64,000 nt of DNA from Euglena gracilis (taxonomy: Eukaryota > Euglenida > Euglenophyceae > Euglenales): positions 22,123,823 through 22,187,822 of the forward strand of contig CP154955.1 of NCBI GenBank assembly GCA_039621445.1. Direction: 5' to 3'. The translations under genes and the position numbers were made by a program. Below the pieces are notes generated by a model. That model had not been told where the DNA came from. It did no database searches and was given only the letters and a program-made list of their open reading frames with translations. Shown here piece after piece: positions 1 through 11,012 of the stretch (position 1 is its first letter; each line of letters begins with the position of its first letter).

Positions 1-840
1 GCTGTGCCAGAGTAGGCAGAGCAGCGTAGAGGATATCCTCCACGTTCTCACCTTCCTCCTCAGGAAGTTCCTGGTCTCCACCTACCGGTGGACAGACAGG
101 AGACGCCGCGGGGGCAGGGGAAACCGATCGTTCCCCTGCCGCCCGCGGGGCAGAGACAAATGATACAGCCGTTCCTGTCGGAGACGGCGGCGCTGCCTCC
201 AGAATGGTGACGGAGGGACTGCGGTCGCGTTCCTCCCGCCGCGGAATCGCGGTGGTGGAAGCGACTGACGCCTCATGTCTCCTTCGCGCCAGAGGTTCAT
301 CCTCTGGGGCGATGAAGGCGCGCAGATCCTCGGGCGAACGAGGATCGTCGGGGTGCCATCGGCATCCCTGAGCGTCCGCCAGCCTGTAAAAGGCCAGCGT
401 ACTGCTGCTGGCGCTGTTGGGCCAGGGTGGCGGCCATGATGGCTGCACCCAGGCGTTGGCAGGCCTGTTCGTGACCAGGAAGCCGCGGTAACGTGTGTCT
501 TCCCAGACCTCGAAAAAGCTCTCCTCGAACTCCTGAACGTATGCCAGAATCGGCATACGCTGGTCGAGAATGGCCTTCGGGTGACACATCAGCAAGAGGA
601 ATACCTCCCGGTCGAGGGTACCGCCAAACTGTCGCCGCAAATGTTCTTCCAGGCCGATATCAGCCAGGTACCAGTTGGGGCGCAGGTGGCCGAGAATACG
701 ACGACGAGGACCCTCGATGGCGTCACCGTAATCCGGTGGCAGGCTTTCTATACCAGGCCTATCGTCCTGGGGGTCACGGAGATGTATATACACCTCCATG
801 ACATAGGTGGTCCAGGCTCGCCACAAAACTGCTGCAGCAT
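1..840 (-). pseudogene. Proline-rich element protein, C-terminal segment (runs off left edge)
   Basis: An open frame on the minus strand runs without a stop from about 860 to base 1 and continues outside the window. I do not recognise the family. The first part reads as a globular domain rich in aromatic residues (an LWRAWTTYVMEV stretch near 800, then LRPNWYLADIG and GFLVTNRPANAWVQPSW). The last 100 residues are Pro/Ala/Glu-rich and probably disordered. It appears to be the continuation of the segment at 840-1,764, but in a different frame, so a one- or two-base indel lies near 830-870. Codon use and GC content match the upstream segments, which supports a single original gene. It is probably mobile-element encoded, because the N-terminal half recurs in inverted orientation at 14.8-15.8 kb. 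Function unknown. Confidence 0.5.
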
Positions 841-1764
841 AAAAATACGCTGCTTGTGGACGCGGCGACTTTTGCCCTGGACATCCGGGGCGTCGCGGCA
901 CACATGCATAAGCATGCGGCGTCCCATCTTCAGGCCCGGGTTATCCCGAGGCGGTAGAGGACTTCCGCGCACGCCGAATCCCCAGAAGTTGACAGGAAAT
1001 TCTTGCCGGCAGTACTTACAGCAGAGGTCATACCTCTGCGGGTAAGCCAGGGAAACACGCTTAACGCGGAAGGTGGAGCCGTAATGGCTCACCAGCCACA
1101 CCTGGAGGTTGCTGCACCACAACACCTCATTCAGGCGTTCGATGTCGGGGTGTAGTGGGTAGAATTCCCACTGCACGCCGAGGGGTCCGACTGTATGAAC
1201 ACAGTCGACGATTGTCTTCAGCCTTCGGGCCAACACACGCTGGTCCCGAAAACCCAACTGGTGCAGGTAACTGCGACCAGTGGAGTCGCTGAAGAGACCC
1301 CAGTTCTGGCAGGGGTATCCCAGCCAAAACCAGAGCTCCCAGAAACCTGGCTGGGCATCCAGCAAAGGTCTGCCACCTTCTCCTTCGAAGGCGTACAGAT
1401 CTATTCCATAATGGAATAGTCTGACTCTGTTCTCGGTGTGGCGTAATACCACATCGATGACTGCTTGTGGAGGAGTGACGGGGCGGTTTCCTGCAACATG
1501 GTAATCATGCTACATTCGCCAGCCTTCGTCCTCCAGCTCCTCCTTGAACCTGAGCATATGCTCAAAGTCCGAGAGGACTTCTGCTGGTTCTTCTTCCTCC
1601 TCACGTACTGTTCCCTTACCTTTACCCTCACCCTTCCCTTGCCGGCCACGCCTTTGCAGTCTCCCTTGCCTTTGCCCTCGGCCTTGCCTGTGTCCTTTCC
1701 CGTCTGGCGAATACCAGAGGGTCGGGCGCTCGGTGCCGCCGGAGTCGGTTCGGTTCCTTCCCAT
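840..1764 (-). pseudogene. Proline-rich element protein, central segment with CCxxC cluster and in-frame TAG
   Basis: The minus-strand frame is open except for one TAG at 1,510-1,512. It begins in a basic Gly/Lys/Arg-rich run (about 1,740-1,620) followed by a run of five glutamates and a short helical, acidic stretch. After the TAG comes a roughly 210-residue region that looks globular, rich in Trp, Phe and Tyr, with a CCKYC cluster at 1,009-1,023 that might bind metal. The basic tract next to a cysteine cluster would suit nucleic-acid binding, but I recognise no named domain. The frame differs from the upstream segment (1,628-3,199), so an indel lies between 1,630 and 1,764, and from the downstream segment (indel near 830-870). 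The original gene probably spanned all three pieces. Real product unknown. Confidence 0.5.
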
Positions 1765-3199
1765 TCCATCTCTGGGGAGGGACCTGGCCGACCCGCTGCA
1801 CGTCGCGGTGATGGCGTGGCTGGGCGTTGGCTAGGAGCCTGGCGTGGGCTTGGCTCGACGCAGGGGGTCGCGGCTCCTTCCATACCGGAGGGATTGGCGG
1901 TGGCATTGCGGCAACAGGACGGCTCATCGCCACCTGTGCCTCTGCCGGTGGTCGTCCAGCCGGGGTATCCTGGCTGGCTTCCACTTGCATTGCCACACCG
2001 CCTTCCGCGTCCCGTGGGCTGGGTCTCCTGTGTTGTGGGGTAAGGTTCTCCGTAGTCCTGTCGCGCTTCAGGGTGGCATGTAATACTGCCACACCTGCCG
2101 GGGGCTCACCGGGTAATACCGGGGTTGCCACCCGCAGCTGCGGCTGGTACGGATGGTAGGGGGTGTATCCACGGCCCTAAAGGGCAGCCAGAGAGGAGTA
2201 ATACCTCGTCCGGTGCTCTTCAGACGCCAACCCTGGCTCCTGCAGGAAGTGCCGAGCAAGCTCATCCTGCTCGGTTCCTGGAGGTGCCATGTGATAGTAC
2301 GGAGTCTCCTGCCGACGGGGGATATCCCCAGTCTGGACAGGAGCTGCACTGGGCGGTCGGGGTGCCTCGCGGTGGGGAGGTTCATCCTCCACCACTATGG
2401 GCTCCGCCTGCCTCCGTGGCTCAACGCCAGGGACAGGGGCGACCGGTGATGCTTGTGGCATCCAGTGCATAAACATGTGTTGGACGTATGCCTCAGGTGG
2501 CACGTCCGACTGTCCGGCTGGGAGCACGCGTGCGCCGCGCGGGTAATCCGCGTGCGTCGCGTACTGCGAGACAAATTGCTCCGCTGGCGGCTCGCGCGGG
2601 GGCATTCGCTGCGGCGAGGGCGGGCGAGCAAAAATTCTCCTCACCCCAGGTGGGACATGCACAGCCTCACCTACCGGTGGGGGCGTGTGCTCACGCATAT
2701 GCACGGTGTGGGATCCCCCCGGCGTCTGTGTTTGCAGCATGGCCGGCACATACACGCCCAGGTCCATCATTGTGTCACCAGGCTCGAAGCCGGAATCGGC
2801 TGCGGACGAGAAGTACCGTCTCCCCGTCATCAGGGCTTGACCGCAGGGACACCACTGAGCCACAGGCGTGTTGGCTACCACCAACAACTGAGCACAGTAT
2901 GCATCCCAAAGGGCTTGCATAAAGGGCTCCGTTGGGGGGGGGTGCACATACGCATCGCCCGCTCCAACGTCTCCGTAGTGCGGAAGATCATCTCTCCCGC
3001 ATACGGGGGCAGGCGCGATCTGCGCTGCACTGGTGGCTGAGGTGCCGGCTGCTGGACGGCAGATGGATCTGGTACCAGCAGCGCGAGCACGGTGTTGTCG
3101 ATGGGGTATCCCCAGAGGCGTATACCTCGGAAAAGCGGGCAGTAGCCCTAAAAACTGTGGATTTGGCAGTTGTGCAGCCTGTAGGCTGCAGGGTTGGCA
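1628..3199 (-). pseudogene. Proline-rich element protein, N-terminal segment (copy 1), in-frame TAG
   Basis: A minus-strand frame runs from a TAA at 3,200-3,202 to a stop at 1,628, broken only by a TAG at 2,177-2,179. It encodes a Pro/Arg-rich, largely low-complexity protein with a more structured part between about 2,940 and 2,700 (an AQWCPCGQALM stretch). Copy 2 at 14,993-15,767 lets the frame be tested. Between 2,940 and 3,076 about seven differences are synonymous and four change the residue in this frame, whereas the competing frame shows many replacements. The frame is therefore real and was once under selection. No methionine start is obvious, and similarity to copy 2 ends abruptly at 3,076. 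It resembles a gag-like or capsid-type mobile-element protein in composition only; no family is recognised. Confidence 0.6.
2307..3076. repeat. Inverted duplicate of 14,993-15,767
   Basis: This 770-bp segment matches 14,993-15,767 in the opposite orientation, with scattered substitutions and a net 5-bp difference. Both ends of the similarity are abrupt. The shared left limit begins GGTACCAGATCC and the shared right limit ends at GGCAGGA (coding-strand sense). The pair probably represents two insertions of one element family; they could also act as a 12-kb-spaced inverted repeat. Confidence 0.75.
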
Positions 3200-3202
3200 T
3201 TA

Positions 3203-6200
3203 CCCAAAAATAATGGGAGGGGTAGGCTTTATCGCCCAGAAACATTGCCTTGCGGAATATGCATGGCACAAAAATACTAGTGGGTGTATACCCGAATCAA
3301 AAAAATTCGGCGTATTGCCAAAAAGATCATACTGAGGTGAACAACCACAGAGAAAAATGCGGAATTGTGGCAGGCTGCTTCCAATTCACAGAACAACTGT
3401 GGTTGGTGTGGCTTATACCACTTTGAAAAACCGCAAATGAACTGTGAATGCACATAAAAGGATTGAAAATTGTTCCAGTGCGGTGATATTCATCACTCTG
3501 TACCTTTCAGTACAATCAGAGGCATGATACCTCCAAAATAAAAGGGAGCGTATGAAAAATTGTGGGTATCCCCATATTGCGCACAGGAAAAAAAAATAAC
3601 TATCACAAGAAATACACGGAAGTCCACCACTTCTACGATGGTGGTCTGGCAGGAATTGTTCTGTGATAAGCGTGAACTCAGTCGAGTTTTTTTTTTTTGA
3701 CAGGTTGGCCTTAAAGCCGTCACTGCAGTGGGGGGTGGCACATACCACCAAAAATTACCTAAAATCTCCAATTTGTTTCCTTGCATAATTGCAAAGAAGC
3801 GCTACAACTATGCCTTTTGGCGTTTTACTGTTTGCGGTGAAGATTTCAACCGAATAATCAACCTGTTGGTCAACAACGCATGCAATCTGTGTTACAGAGA
3901 ATATGCAGTTTTTCTGCACCCGTTAGGTTCATAAACGACATGTTTGCACCAATTGGTACTACAACGGCTAGGAATAAGAACAAAAGCACATAGTGCCGAT
4001 TGTGAAACAAGCCGATTGGTTTAAGGTCATTGGTACCATATCGGCATGCTACCACTATGTGGCTTTGGACTGTCCCATTAGGACTAACATCTCACCTAGA
4101 ACGGTGACACTGCACACAAAAATTTTGTATTCCGCGTGAAAAATTCGGAAAGAATCAGAAGAATATTCACATTATGAGAGAGCCATTGGATCAAAAAATG
4201 CACCATGATGGTGGAACGTAAGATATATCGCCGAATAGCGGTTGTGGATCCATAAATTTCAAAGTGGGAGTTGAATCTCCTGCTCACAAACTTCTCTATG
4301 GGAAAAATAACGGTATGTGCACACTTAAGTCATCTTGATCGATGATCGAGAAAATGCAATGTGGTTCAAGCAATGTAATTATCCAACAGAGCTTGGTGGC
4401 TATCACCACAAATGTTGCGGTAACGATAAAACTGTGGATATAACTACTGAAAAATGAAACACTTTGCAAAAAAAACAAATAAATGCAACATTCTTCGCAT
4501 TAGCGGTATCCCACAAAAATTATATTTTTTAGAAGTGCAGCGTATATTGCATCACAACACTAGTGTAATGAGGTATCCTCGCGCCAACAAAAAAAAACTG
4601 AAATTGTACATGTACGCATATTGCGCACACGTGGTCAAAATCGCATATTGCGACACTGAGTTCGGACCAGTAGGTCACAAATGAAAAAAATGCATGAGAA
4701 ACGGGGGAACTTCACAAAACGACCAATCGAAATTTGGAACAGATTTGCAAAATATTCGCTAAACACGTGGCGATTGATCCACACTCAGAAAATTTGCGGA
4801 TGATCTGCACACGGAATTCAAAATGTTGGTCAAAGAAGCTGGTTCTTATGCACCTTGCAGAATGACACCGTTGGTGTTGGAGGTGATGACCATTGGGTCC
4901 TCCGAATTATATCGGTAAGGGGATCCCACTGAATGAAGCAGGGGAGGGGTGGTGCAAGAATGCCGTTGGTGGGCAAGCATAAAAGAATACTGCAAATGTG
5001 ACAAAATATCATCATTAGTGACTATGCCACTGAGAAAATACAGACTTTTATCAGTTTTTTAGGGCAGAAATGCACATTCTGTGCCGAGAGTTGCATTTTT
5101 GTAACCAAAAGTGCAACTTTGTTGCATTTTGAGTCATGTAAGACTGCAATTTTACCAAGTGCACATAGTGCTTGTTGAGAGTGTCCAATAACACTGCATG
5201 TTTGTTGTTGTATAGATTTTGGGATTTTGGTGTCAAATAACACCACATCACCCAAAAAGCTGTAACATTGTGCAAAAATATCGCAAAAAAGCAAAAATAC
5301 GCTTAACAATACAAGTAAAACATGTCTCTTTAGCAAAGGAAAAATTGCCATTATCAGCATATCCCTTTGCATTCCACTCTGGCATAGTGCCTCATGGTCA
5401 CTCGCATTAGGGATATGAGTGCCATAATAGGGAAAAATGACCAAAAATTGACGAAATCAATGATTTAAATGAAAATTTGCAGATAAGTGCTCCTAAAAAT
5501 GATTCTAGTGAGTCGAAATGGCTCCAAATTGTGGCCTACAGCCCTCTGAACTGTACCAGGCCCAATAGCCCATATAGAGGGGGTAATGGGCAGAATGCTG
5601 CCAAAGGTACTAAAAAATGACCATTAGCACATCTGGTAACCAATTGTAATTAGCCATCAGAAACGATGTGGGGAACAGTATGGAAGCCTTTCAGGCTGAT
5701 TTGCCAGTCTGGTACACGATCGTACAAGGTCTGGCTCACAATTTGGCTTTGGCCGGATTGGCTTGGCTTAATTAAAATTTTTCACGATCTCCTCAAATAA
5801 GAGGACCGTGCAGAGTTACAGCGATCTGTTTGCACCGCTGGACGGCTCATCGGACGAGCTTTCGAATGAGGGGTAACCTGTCCTATCGGCCAGCTACGGG
5901 TGCTGAGATATGTCTTTGATATTTTGGCTTGATATTTTGGCTGTGTGAGTGAGCTTTTACTATAAGCTTCCTGCGCCCCCCGCCCCCCACTCGTGCATAG
6001 CGCAAATTTTGCACAATTGTGTATATCTTACAAATGGTATGTGCCCAACCCAACCATAATCTTCTGGGAATAAGTCCAAAAGATGTTAGTGTACATATTT
6101 CACAGTGGCACTTTTGATGTTTATTTGCAAACCACATGCTCAAAATGCAGATTTGGTATTCTTAAGCAACAAAAGGTAGCCATCCCCTCTTCTTTGACCA

Positions 6201-6925
6201 CGAACTTTTTGGTCAAATTGGCAAACACCAAAGGTGTTTTGATCATTCAAGCGCACAATTGCGCTCACTTCAAAGTTATTTGCAAAAACACAACGTGTGT
6301 GATAAGTTTTTGGGATACATTGCAAATACTGCATTTTTCCTATGAGCTTGCACAGCTTTGTGAAGTACAGCTATTTTGTGAACAAAATGGCCTTTTTGTG
6401 ATTGCAGAAGTGAATTCCTATAGGTAAATAAGTTGAAGTCCTTGAGAAAATCTGCAACATAGTTCCCCCCCCAAAAAATGAGAAAATTCATTCAAAGATG
6501 CATTTTTGTTGGCTTAACCATTTAGCCTTAGGGATATGTAACCAATACACACTATGACGTGCAAGGCCTATGGTCCATTACCCATGCGGTCCATGGGTCC
6601 ATATGACCAATTTGCACAAATTGCAAGGACCAAAAGGACCAAAAGGTCCACAAACCCACTTTATAAAGTGAAAAGTCCATAGGACAACAAAAAATGGCAT
6701 AAAAAACCATGTTACATGACTGAAAGTGGCTGAATTGGCCAAAACAAGCCAAATAGACATTTTTCATGCACATGCATATTTGTAACTTTGGCATAGCCAT
6801 TTTCCACTACAAAACCTTCATTATTTTTGACACCTCAAATGGTGAGATTCTCACTGAATGGAGTACATTGTACTGCATAGGAACCAATAGTTGTCTTTCT
6901 GAAATATATAATGGTGTGCAAAACA
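3203..6925. other. AT-rich stretch without recognisable genes
   Basis: No frame in this stretch is long or protein-like; the translations are low-complexity and full of stops. Short words such as ATTGCGCAC, GGTATCCC and TGCAAAA recur in dispersed form, suggesting very old element debris or an untranslated intergenic region. The base composition differs sharply from the GC-rich gene fragment to the left and the satellite to the right. I see no tRNA, no terminal inverted repeats and no open coding region. Confidence 0.5.
6657..6670. repeat. 14-bp perfect palindrome
   Basis: CACTTTATAAAGTG reads identically on both strands. It sits in a stretch with repeated AAGGACC and GGTCCAT words (6,590-6,690). 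No function can be assigned; it may be chance in AT-rich DNA. Confidence 0.5.
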
Positions 6926-7170
6926 ATATTCACGCGATGAGCGCTATGCGCGTGGGGAGCGTAATATGCGCGGGGGTGTGAGCGACATAGGCGTGGTGGT
7001 TGGGGCGCCTTATAGCGCGGGGGGGGGGGGCATTATGCGTAAGATTTGCTCTATGTGCGAGGGTGGGTGGCGGCATAGGTGCAGCGTGTGTGCTATACGC
7101 ACTTTGCACAATGTGCGCAGGGCGGCGCCAAATGCGCGCGTCTGTGCCATAGGCGCTTGAGTGTCGGGGG
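6926..7170. repeat. GC-rich degenerate short-period repeat
   Basis: The words TATGCGC, CATAGGCG and GCGCTAT recur irregularly about every 20-30 bp in an abruptly GC-rich, G-skewed segment that includes an uninterrupted G run near 7,020-7,030. It looks like a decayed minisatellite. No coding frame is supported. Confidence 0.4.
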
Positions 7171-7778
7171 CTCCATAGGCGGGGGGTGGTGGTTAGTTTG
7201 GTATCAGTTATTTCCTTTTGTGTTTGGTTGTTGGTTGTGTCGAAATTTCACTTGGGGGGAGGTGCTGAATAGTTGTCCCTGTCGCGCCTGTTGGTCTTGG
7301 GGAGGGGTGGAGTGTGTAAGAAATATTGTATGCGAATTTGAGCTGCGGGGGGTGTACAGGATTGTCTGCAATCGACAAACCTGGTGGAAAACGAAAAATG
7401 AAAGCAGCTGGGCGACTACTCGATACCATTCAAATTTTAGGCCTTAGGGCTTTCGCCTTGAAAATCAGTGAAACGATGGGGGGTTAAGCTACTTGTTACC
7501 CCTACCGCATGTGAAACCTTTGTGGATGTGCGGTGGGTAGGGGGTGCACTTTCTCTTTACCCCTGGGTTGAAAACGGTGTTGGTGTTCTAGAAAACGGTC
7601 ATCGAAATTGCTGTCGTCGAAAGCGGTATGTAAAAACGACGAGTAGTGGAAGTTTTGGCGGGGGAAGAAGTTTGCGGAGCTGTGTGCTTTCTTGGAGCGT
7701 AAATCCGTTCAACCACAAGTGATACACATGGAGTATCCTCTAGTGCATCAACAACCGTGAAACACAAACACTATCTAT
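7171..7778. other. Unassigned DNA downstream of the gag fragment
   Basis: No supported gene. On the minus strand this lies downstream of the zinc-knuckle gag stop and could be remnant element sequence, but no protease or reverse-transcriptase motif is visible. Confidence 0.4.
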
Positions 7779-8553
7779 GGGTCAGAGTTTCGGAAAAAAG
7801 TTTGAGTAGGGGTTACCAAAAAACATTGAACACTGACCAGAAAGGTTACTGGATATGAGATGACTTGGGTCGCAACTCCTGTCACCTCTTTTCTTGTAAC
7901 CCCTGTAGTCCGCGTCCCTGATTTTCAGCTGCCTTTGCTCCAAATCCGAACCGAGGAATGTTTTTTTGAACTGCGATTTATATTGTGGTGACATTGGCTT
8001 GAGTGGGGAGATGTCGCATAGAGCATAGCGACAATTAGATGAATGGTGGTTATAGGATCCGCAATGCGAACATTTCGATCGCGAGTGCGGATATTTACTG
8101 GTATCAAACCTGTTTTTGGGATTTTTACGATTACACAGGCAATGAGGCTGATCCTCTTGGGCTTGGAATGCGCGTTCGAGGGGTAAGAATTGGACAATGG
8201 CGAGATGTCTGACCCGTTTGGTTACACAGAAAGCACGATTTGTCTAAAAACTGTTCCGAATAGAGCGAATTGAGCGATTTTGACCCCGCCATTCTGGTTT
8301 TTGGTGGGGATGATACTTTTTTCAACGAAGTAACTTGAACACCGCGTATTCTGGCTGTGCGATGGCTAATAAAAACCGACTGTATTTGTCCAAGAAGCTG
8401 TGACAGCTTCAGTTGTTTAAAAACATAGTTCCACCGCTCATCGAGCGTCAAAGCATGTCCCGCGAGATCCTCGCCGTTATGTTCTTTGATAATTTTGGGC
8501 ATAAAGTGCAGTAATACTGCGTCAAATTGCTCCTTGATTTGGGTTTCACCCAA
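7779..8553 (-). pseudogene. Retrotransposon gag C-terminal region with two zinc knuckles
   Basis: This is the nucleocapsid-like end of a retrotransposon gag. A helical region (8,553 to about 8,300) is followed by a first cysteine array at 8,194-8,235, CFLCNQTGQTSRHC. It has the CX2C...C spacing of a CCHC knuckle, but Gln stands where the His should be. A second array at 8,031-8,072, CSHCGSYNHHSSNC, is a perfect CX2CX4HX4C. The two lie in different frames, so an indel occurred near 8,150-8,190. The second frame then runs to a TGA at 7,779-7,781. Knuckles of this type bind element RNA. The N-terminal part is missing because satellite DNA begins about 20 bp upstream, at 8,571. No pol domain follows. 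The family call rests on the knuckles and the helical N-flank; the exact lineage is unknown. Confidence 0.65.
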
Positions 8554-8570
8554 TTTCTCAACCCCGACAG

Positions 8571-10058
8571 TCCGTTACCCCGGTGCTATTTTGCGCCTCC
8601 CGGGCGGTATCTGCTGCGTATTGCGCACGCCCACCGCAGGCAAAATTGCGCCTGTCCGCCAGCCTCCCTTCGCAAAACTCGGGTAAAGGATCGCCGACCT
8701 CTAGCCGGGGTAGAGCGCTCCTTTTTGGAGCGCCGACGCCACATTTTTCGGCCGAAAATGAACGAAAAATGACCTTTTTCGTCTGTCCGTTACCCAAGTG
8801 GTATATTATGCGCCTCCCGGGTGGTACCTGCTGCGCGCGCGCCCTCCGCGGGCAAAATTGCGCCTGTCTGCAAGCCGCCCTTCGCAACAATGAGGTAAAG
8901 GATCGCCGACATCCAGCCGGGGCAGAGCGCTCTTTTTTGGAGCAGCCGACGCAACATTTCTCGGCCGAAAATGACCCGAAAATGACGTTTTTTGTGTGTC
9001 CGTTCCCCAAATGCTATTCTGCGCCTCCCGGGCGGTATCTGCTGCGTTGCGCACACCCGCCGCGGGCAACACTGCTCCTGTCCGCCCGCCGCCCTTCGCA
9101 ACAATCAGCTAAAGGATCGCCGACCTCTAGCCGGGGCAGAGCGCTCTTTTTTGGAGCAGCCGACGCCACATTTTTGGCCGAAAATGACCGAAAAATGACG
9201 TTTTCGTGTGTCCGTTACCTAAGTGCTATTTTGCGCCTCCCGGGCGGTACCTGCTGCGCAAAATTGCGCTTGTCCGCCCGCCGCCCTTCGCAACAATCAG
9301 GTAAAGGATTGCCGACCTCTAGCCAGGGAAGGAGCGCTCGTTTTTGGAGCGCCAACGCCGTATTTTTCGGCCGAAAATGACCGAAAAATGACGTTTTTTT
9401 GTGTGTCCGTTACCCAAGTGCTACTTTGCGCCCCCCGGGCAGTAACTGCTGTGTTTTGTGCACGCACGCCGCGGGCAAATCTGCGCCCGTCCGCTCGCCG
9501 TCCTTGGCAACAATCAGGTAAAGGATCGCCGGCTTCAAGCCGTGGCAGAGCGCTCGTTTCTGGAGCGCCGACGCCACATTTATCGGCCGAAAATGACCGA
9601 AAAATGACGTTTTTTGTATCTCCGTTACCCAATTGCTATTTTGCGCCTCCCGGGCGGTACCTGCTGTGTTTTGCTCACGCCCGCCAACAGAAAAATTGCG
9701 CCTGTCCGCACGCCGTCCTTCGCAACAATCAGGTAAAGGATCACGAACATCCAGCCGGGGCAGAGCGCTCGTTTTTGGTTCGCCGACGCCACATTTCTCG
9801 GCCGAAAACGACCGAAAAGGTACGATTTTCGTGTGTCCGTTACCCAAGTGCTATTTTACGCCTCCCGGGCGGTACCTTTTTTGCGCACCCCCGCCGCAGG
9901 CAAAATTGCGCCTGGCCGCTCGGCTTCCCTCGCAATAATCAGGTAAAGGATCGCCGACCTCAAGCCGGGGCAGAGCGCTCGTTTTTAGAGCGCTGACGCC
10001 ACATTTTTCGGCCGAAAATGACCGAAAAATGACCTTTTTCGTGCCTCCGTACCCAAGT
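8571..10058 (+). repeat. Satellite array, subfamily A, about 7 units
   Basis: Tandem units of about 213-216 bp share the conserved core of the main array (GTGCTATTTTGCGCCTCCCG through GGAGCGC). They differ in the segment between the second GGAGCGCC and the next GTCCGTTACC: subfamily A has GACGCCACATTTTTCGG, then GACCGAAAAATGACGTTTTT. Units are visibly more divergent from each other than those of the main array, implying an older array. The array starts abruptly at GTCCGTTACC, the same phase at which the main array ends. Confidence 0.9.
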
Positions 10059-10390
10059 TGTGTGCGGCAGACGGGAGATCCTACGGAGGTTGGTAGCCGG
10101 CGCGTAGTACCAAGCCGAGTATCGCTCGAGTAGCTTATTCGGTAAGGTGCTGGGCTCACACGCGGGAGGTCGTGGGTTCGAGACCCAGGTCCCGCCGTGT
10201 GAGTCCTGATCGATCCAGTACGGGCAGAGGGCATACCGCGGGGATCGATCGGCGCGTGAGGCTGCGCACGTGGACGAACGTTGATCGGTCGGATTACCAC
10301 GGGCGTGGCCCCTCGCTAGCGGACGAGCCACGGCAAATAGTATGAGCTGCCCCGTGGCCGTCCAACGGCGGGTGGTGACAACCAACGTAA
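10059..10390 (+). mobile_element. tRNA-derived SINE-like insertion within the satellite
   Basis: About 330 bp of unrelated sequence splits a satellite unit between CCCAAGT and GCTATTTT. It contains a tRNA-like pol III promoter: an A-box-like TAGCTTATTCGG at 10,131-10,142 and a B box GGTTCGAGACC at 10,175-10,185, with normal spacing. A T-arm-like stem (TGGG/CCCA) surrounds the B box. The anticodon stem is mispaired and no acceptor stem forms, so this is not a functional tRNA. Such tRNA-headed bodies are typical of SINEs. A 13-14 bp inverted repeat, CTCACACGCGGGA (10,155-10,167) and TCCCGCCGTGTGAG (10,190-10,203), encloses the T-arm. Flanks ACCCAAGT and ACCAACGT could be a decayed target duplication. 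No poly-A tail is visible. Confidence 0.6.
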
Positions 10391-11012
10391 AATGCTATTT
10401 TGAGCATCCTGGGCGGTAACTGCTGCGTTTTCCGCACGCCCGCCTCAGGCAAAATCGCGCCTGTCCGACAGCCGCCCTTCGCAACAATCAGGGAAAGGGT
10501 CGACGACCTCCAGCCGGGTGGTGCGCTCGTTTTTGAAGCGCCGACGCCACATTTTTCGGCCGAAAATGACCGACAAATGACGTTTTTCGTGCGTCCGTTT
10601 ACCCAAGTGCTATTTTGCGCCTCCCGGGCTGTACCTGCTGCGTTTTGCGCACGCCCGCCGCGGGCAAAATTTCACCTGTCCGTCCGCCGCCGTTCGCAAC
10701 AATGACGTGAAGGATCGCCGACCTCCAGCCGGGGCAGAGCGCTCGTTTTTGGAGCGCCGACGCAACATTTCTTTGCCAAAAATGACCGAAAAAAGACGTT
10801 TTTTGTGTGTCCGTTTACCCAAGTGCTATTTTGCGCCTTTCGGGCGGTAACTGCTGCGTTTTCCGCACGCCCGCCGCGGTCAAAATTGTGCCTGTGCGCT
10901 CGTCGTGCTTCGCAACATCAGGTAATCCGGGGCAGAGCGCTCGTTTTTGGATCGCCGAGGCCACATTTTTCGGCCGAAAATGACCGAAAAATGAAGTTTT
11001 TTATGTGTCCAT
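10391..11012 (+). repeat. Satellite array, subfamily A, about 3 units
   Basis: This continues the 8,571-10,058 array after the insertion. The last unit lacks part of its centre (the region after the AACATCAGGTAATCC word), and the array stops at GTGTCC, where coiled-coil coding sequence begins immediately. Confidence 0.9.

Noticed and set aside
2934-2942. Apparent -1 frameshift at a poly-C tract shared by both proline-rich gene copies (also 15,129-15,135), resembling programmed frameshifting.
   Set aside because: Comparing the two copies upstream of the tract, the frame that continues straight through it shows mostly synonymous changes. The competing upstream frame shows many replacements, so no frameshift is needed.
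10131-10203. Functional tRNA gene, valine-like.
   Set aside because: The A and B boxes and T-arm are present, but the anticodon stem is mispaired and no acceptor stem forms; a SINE head fits better.
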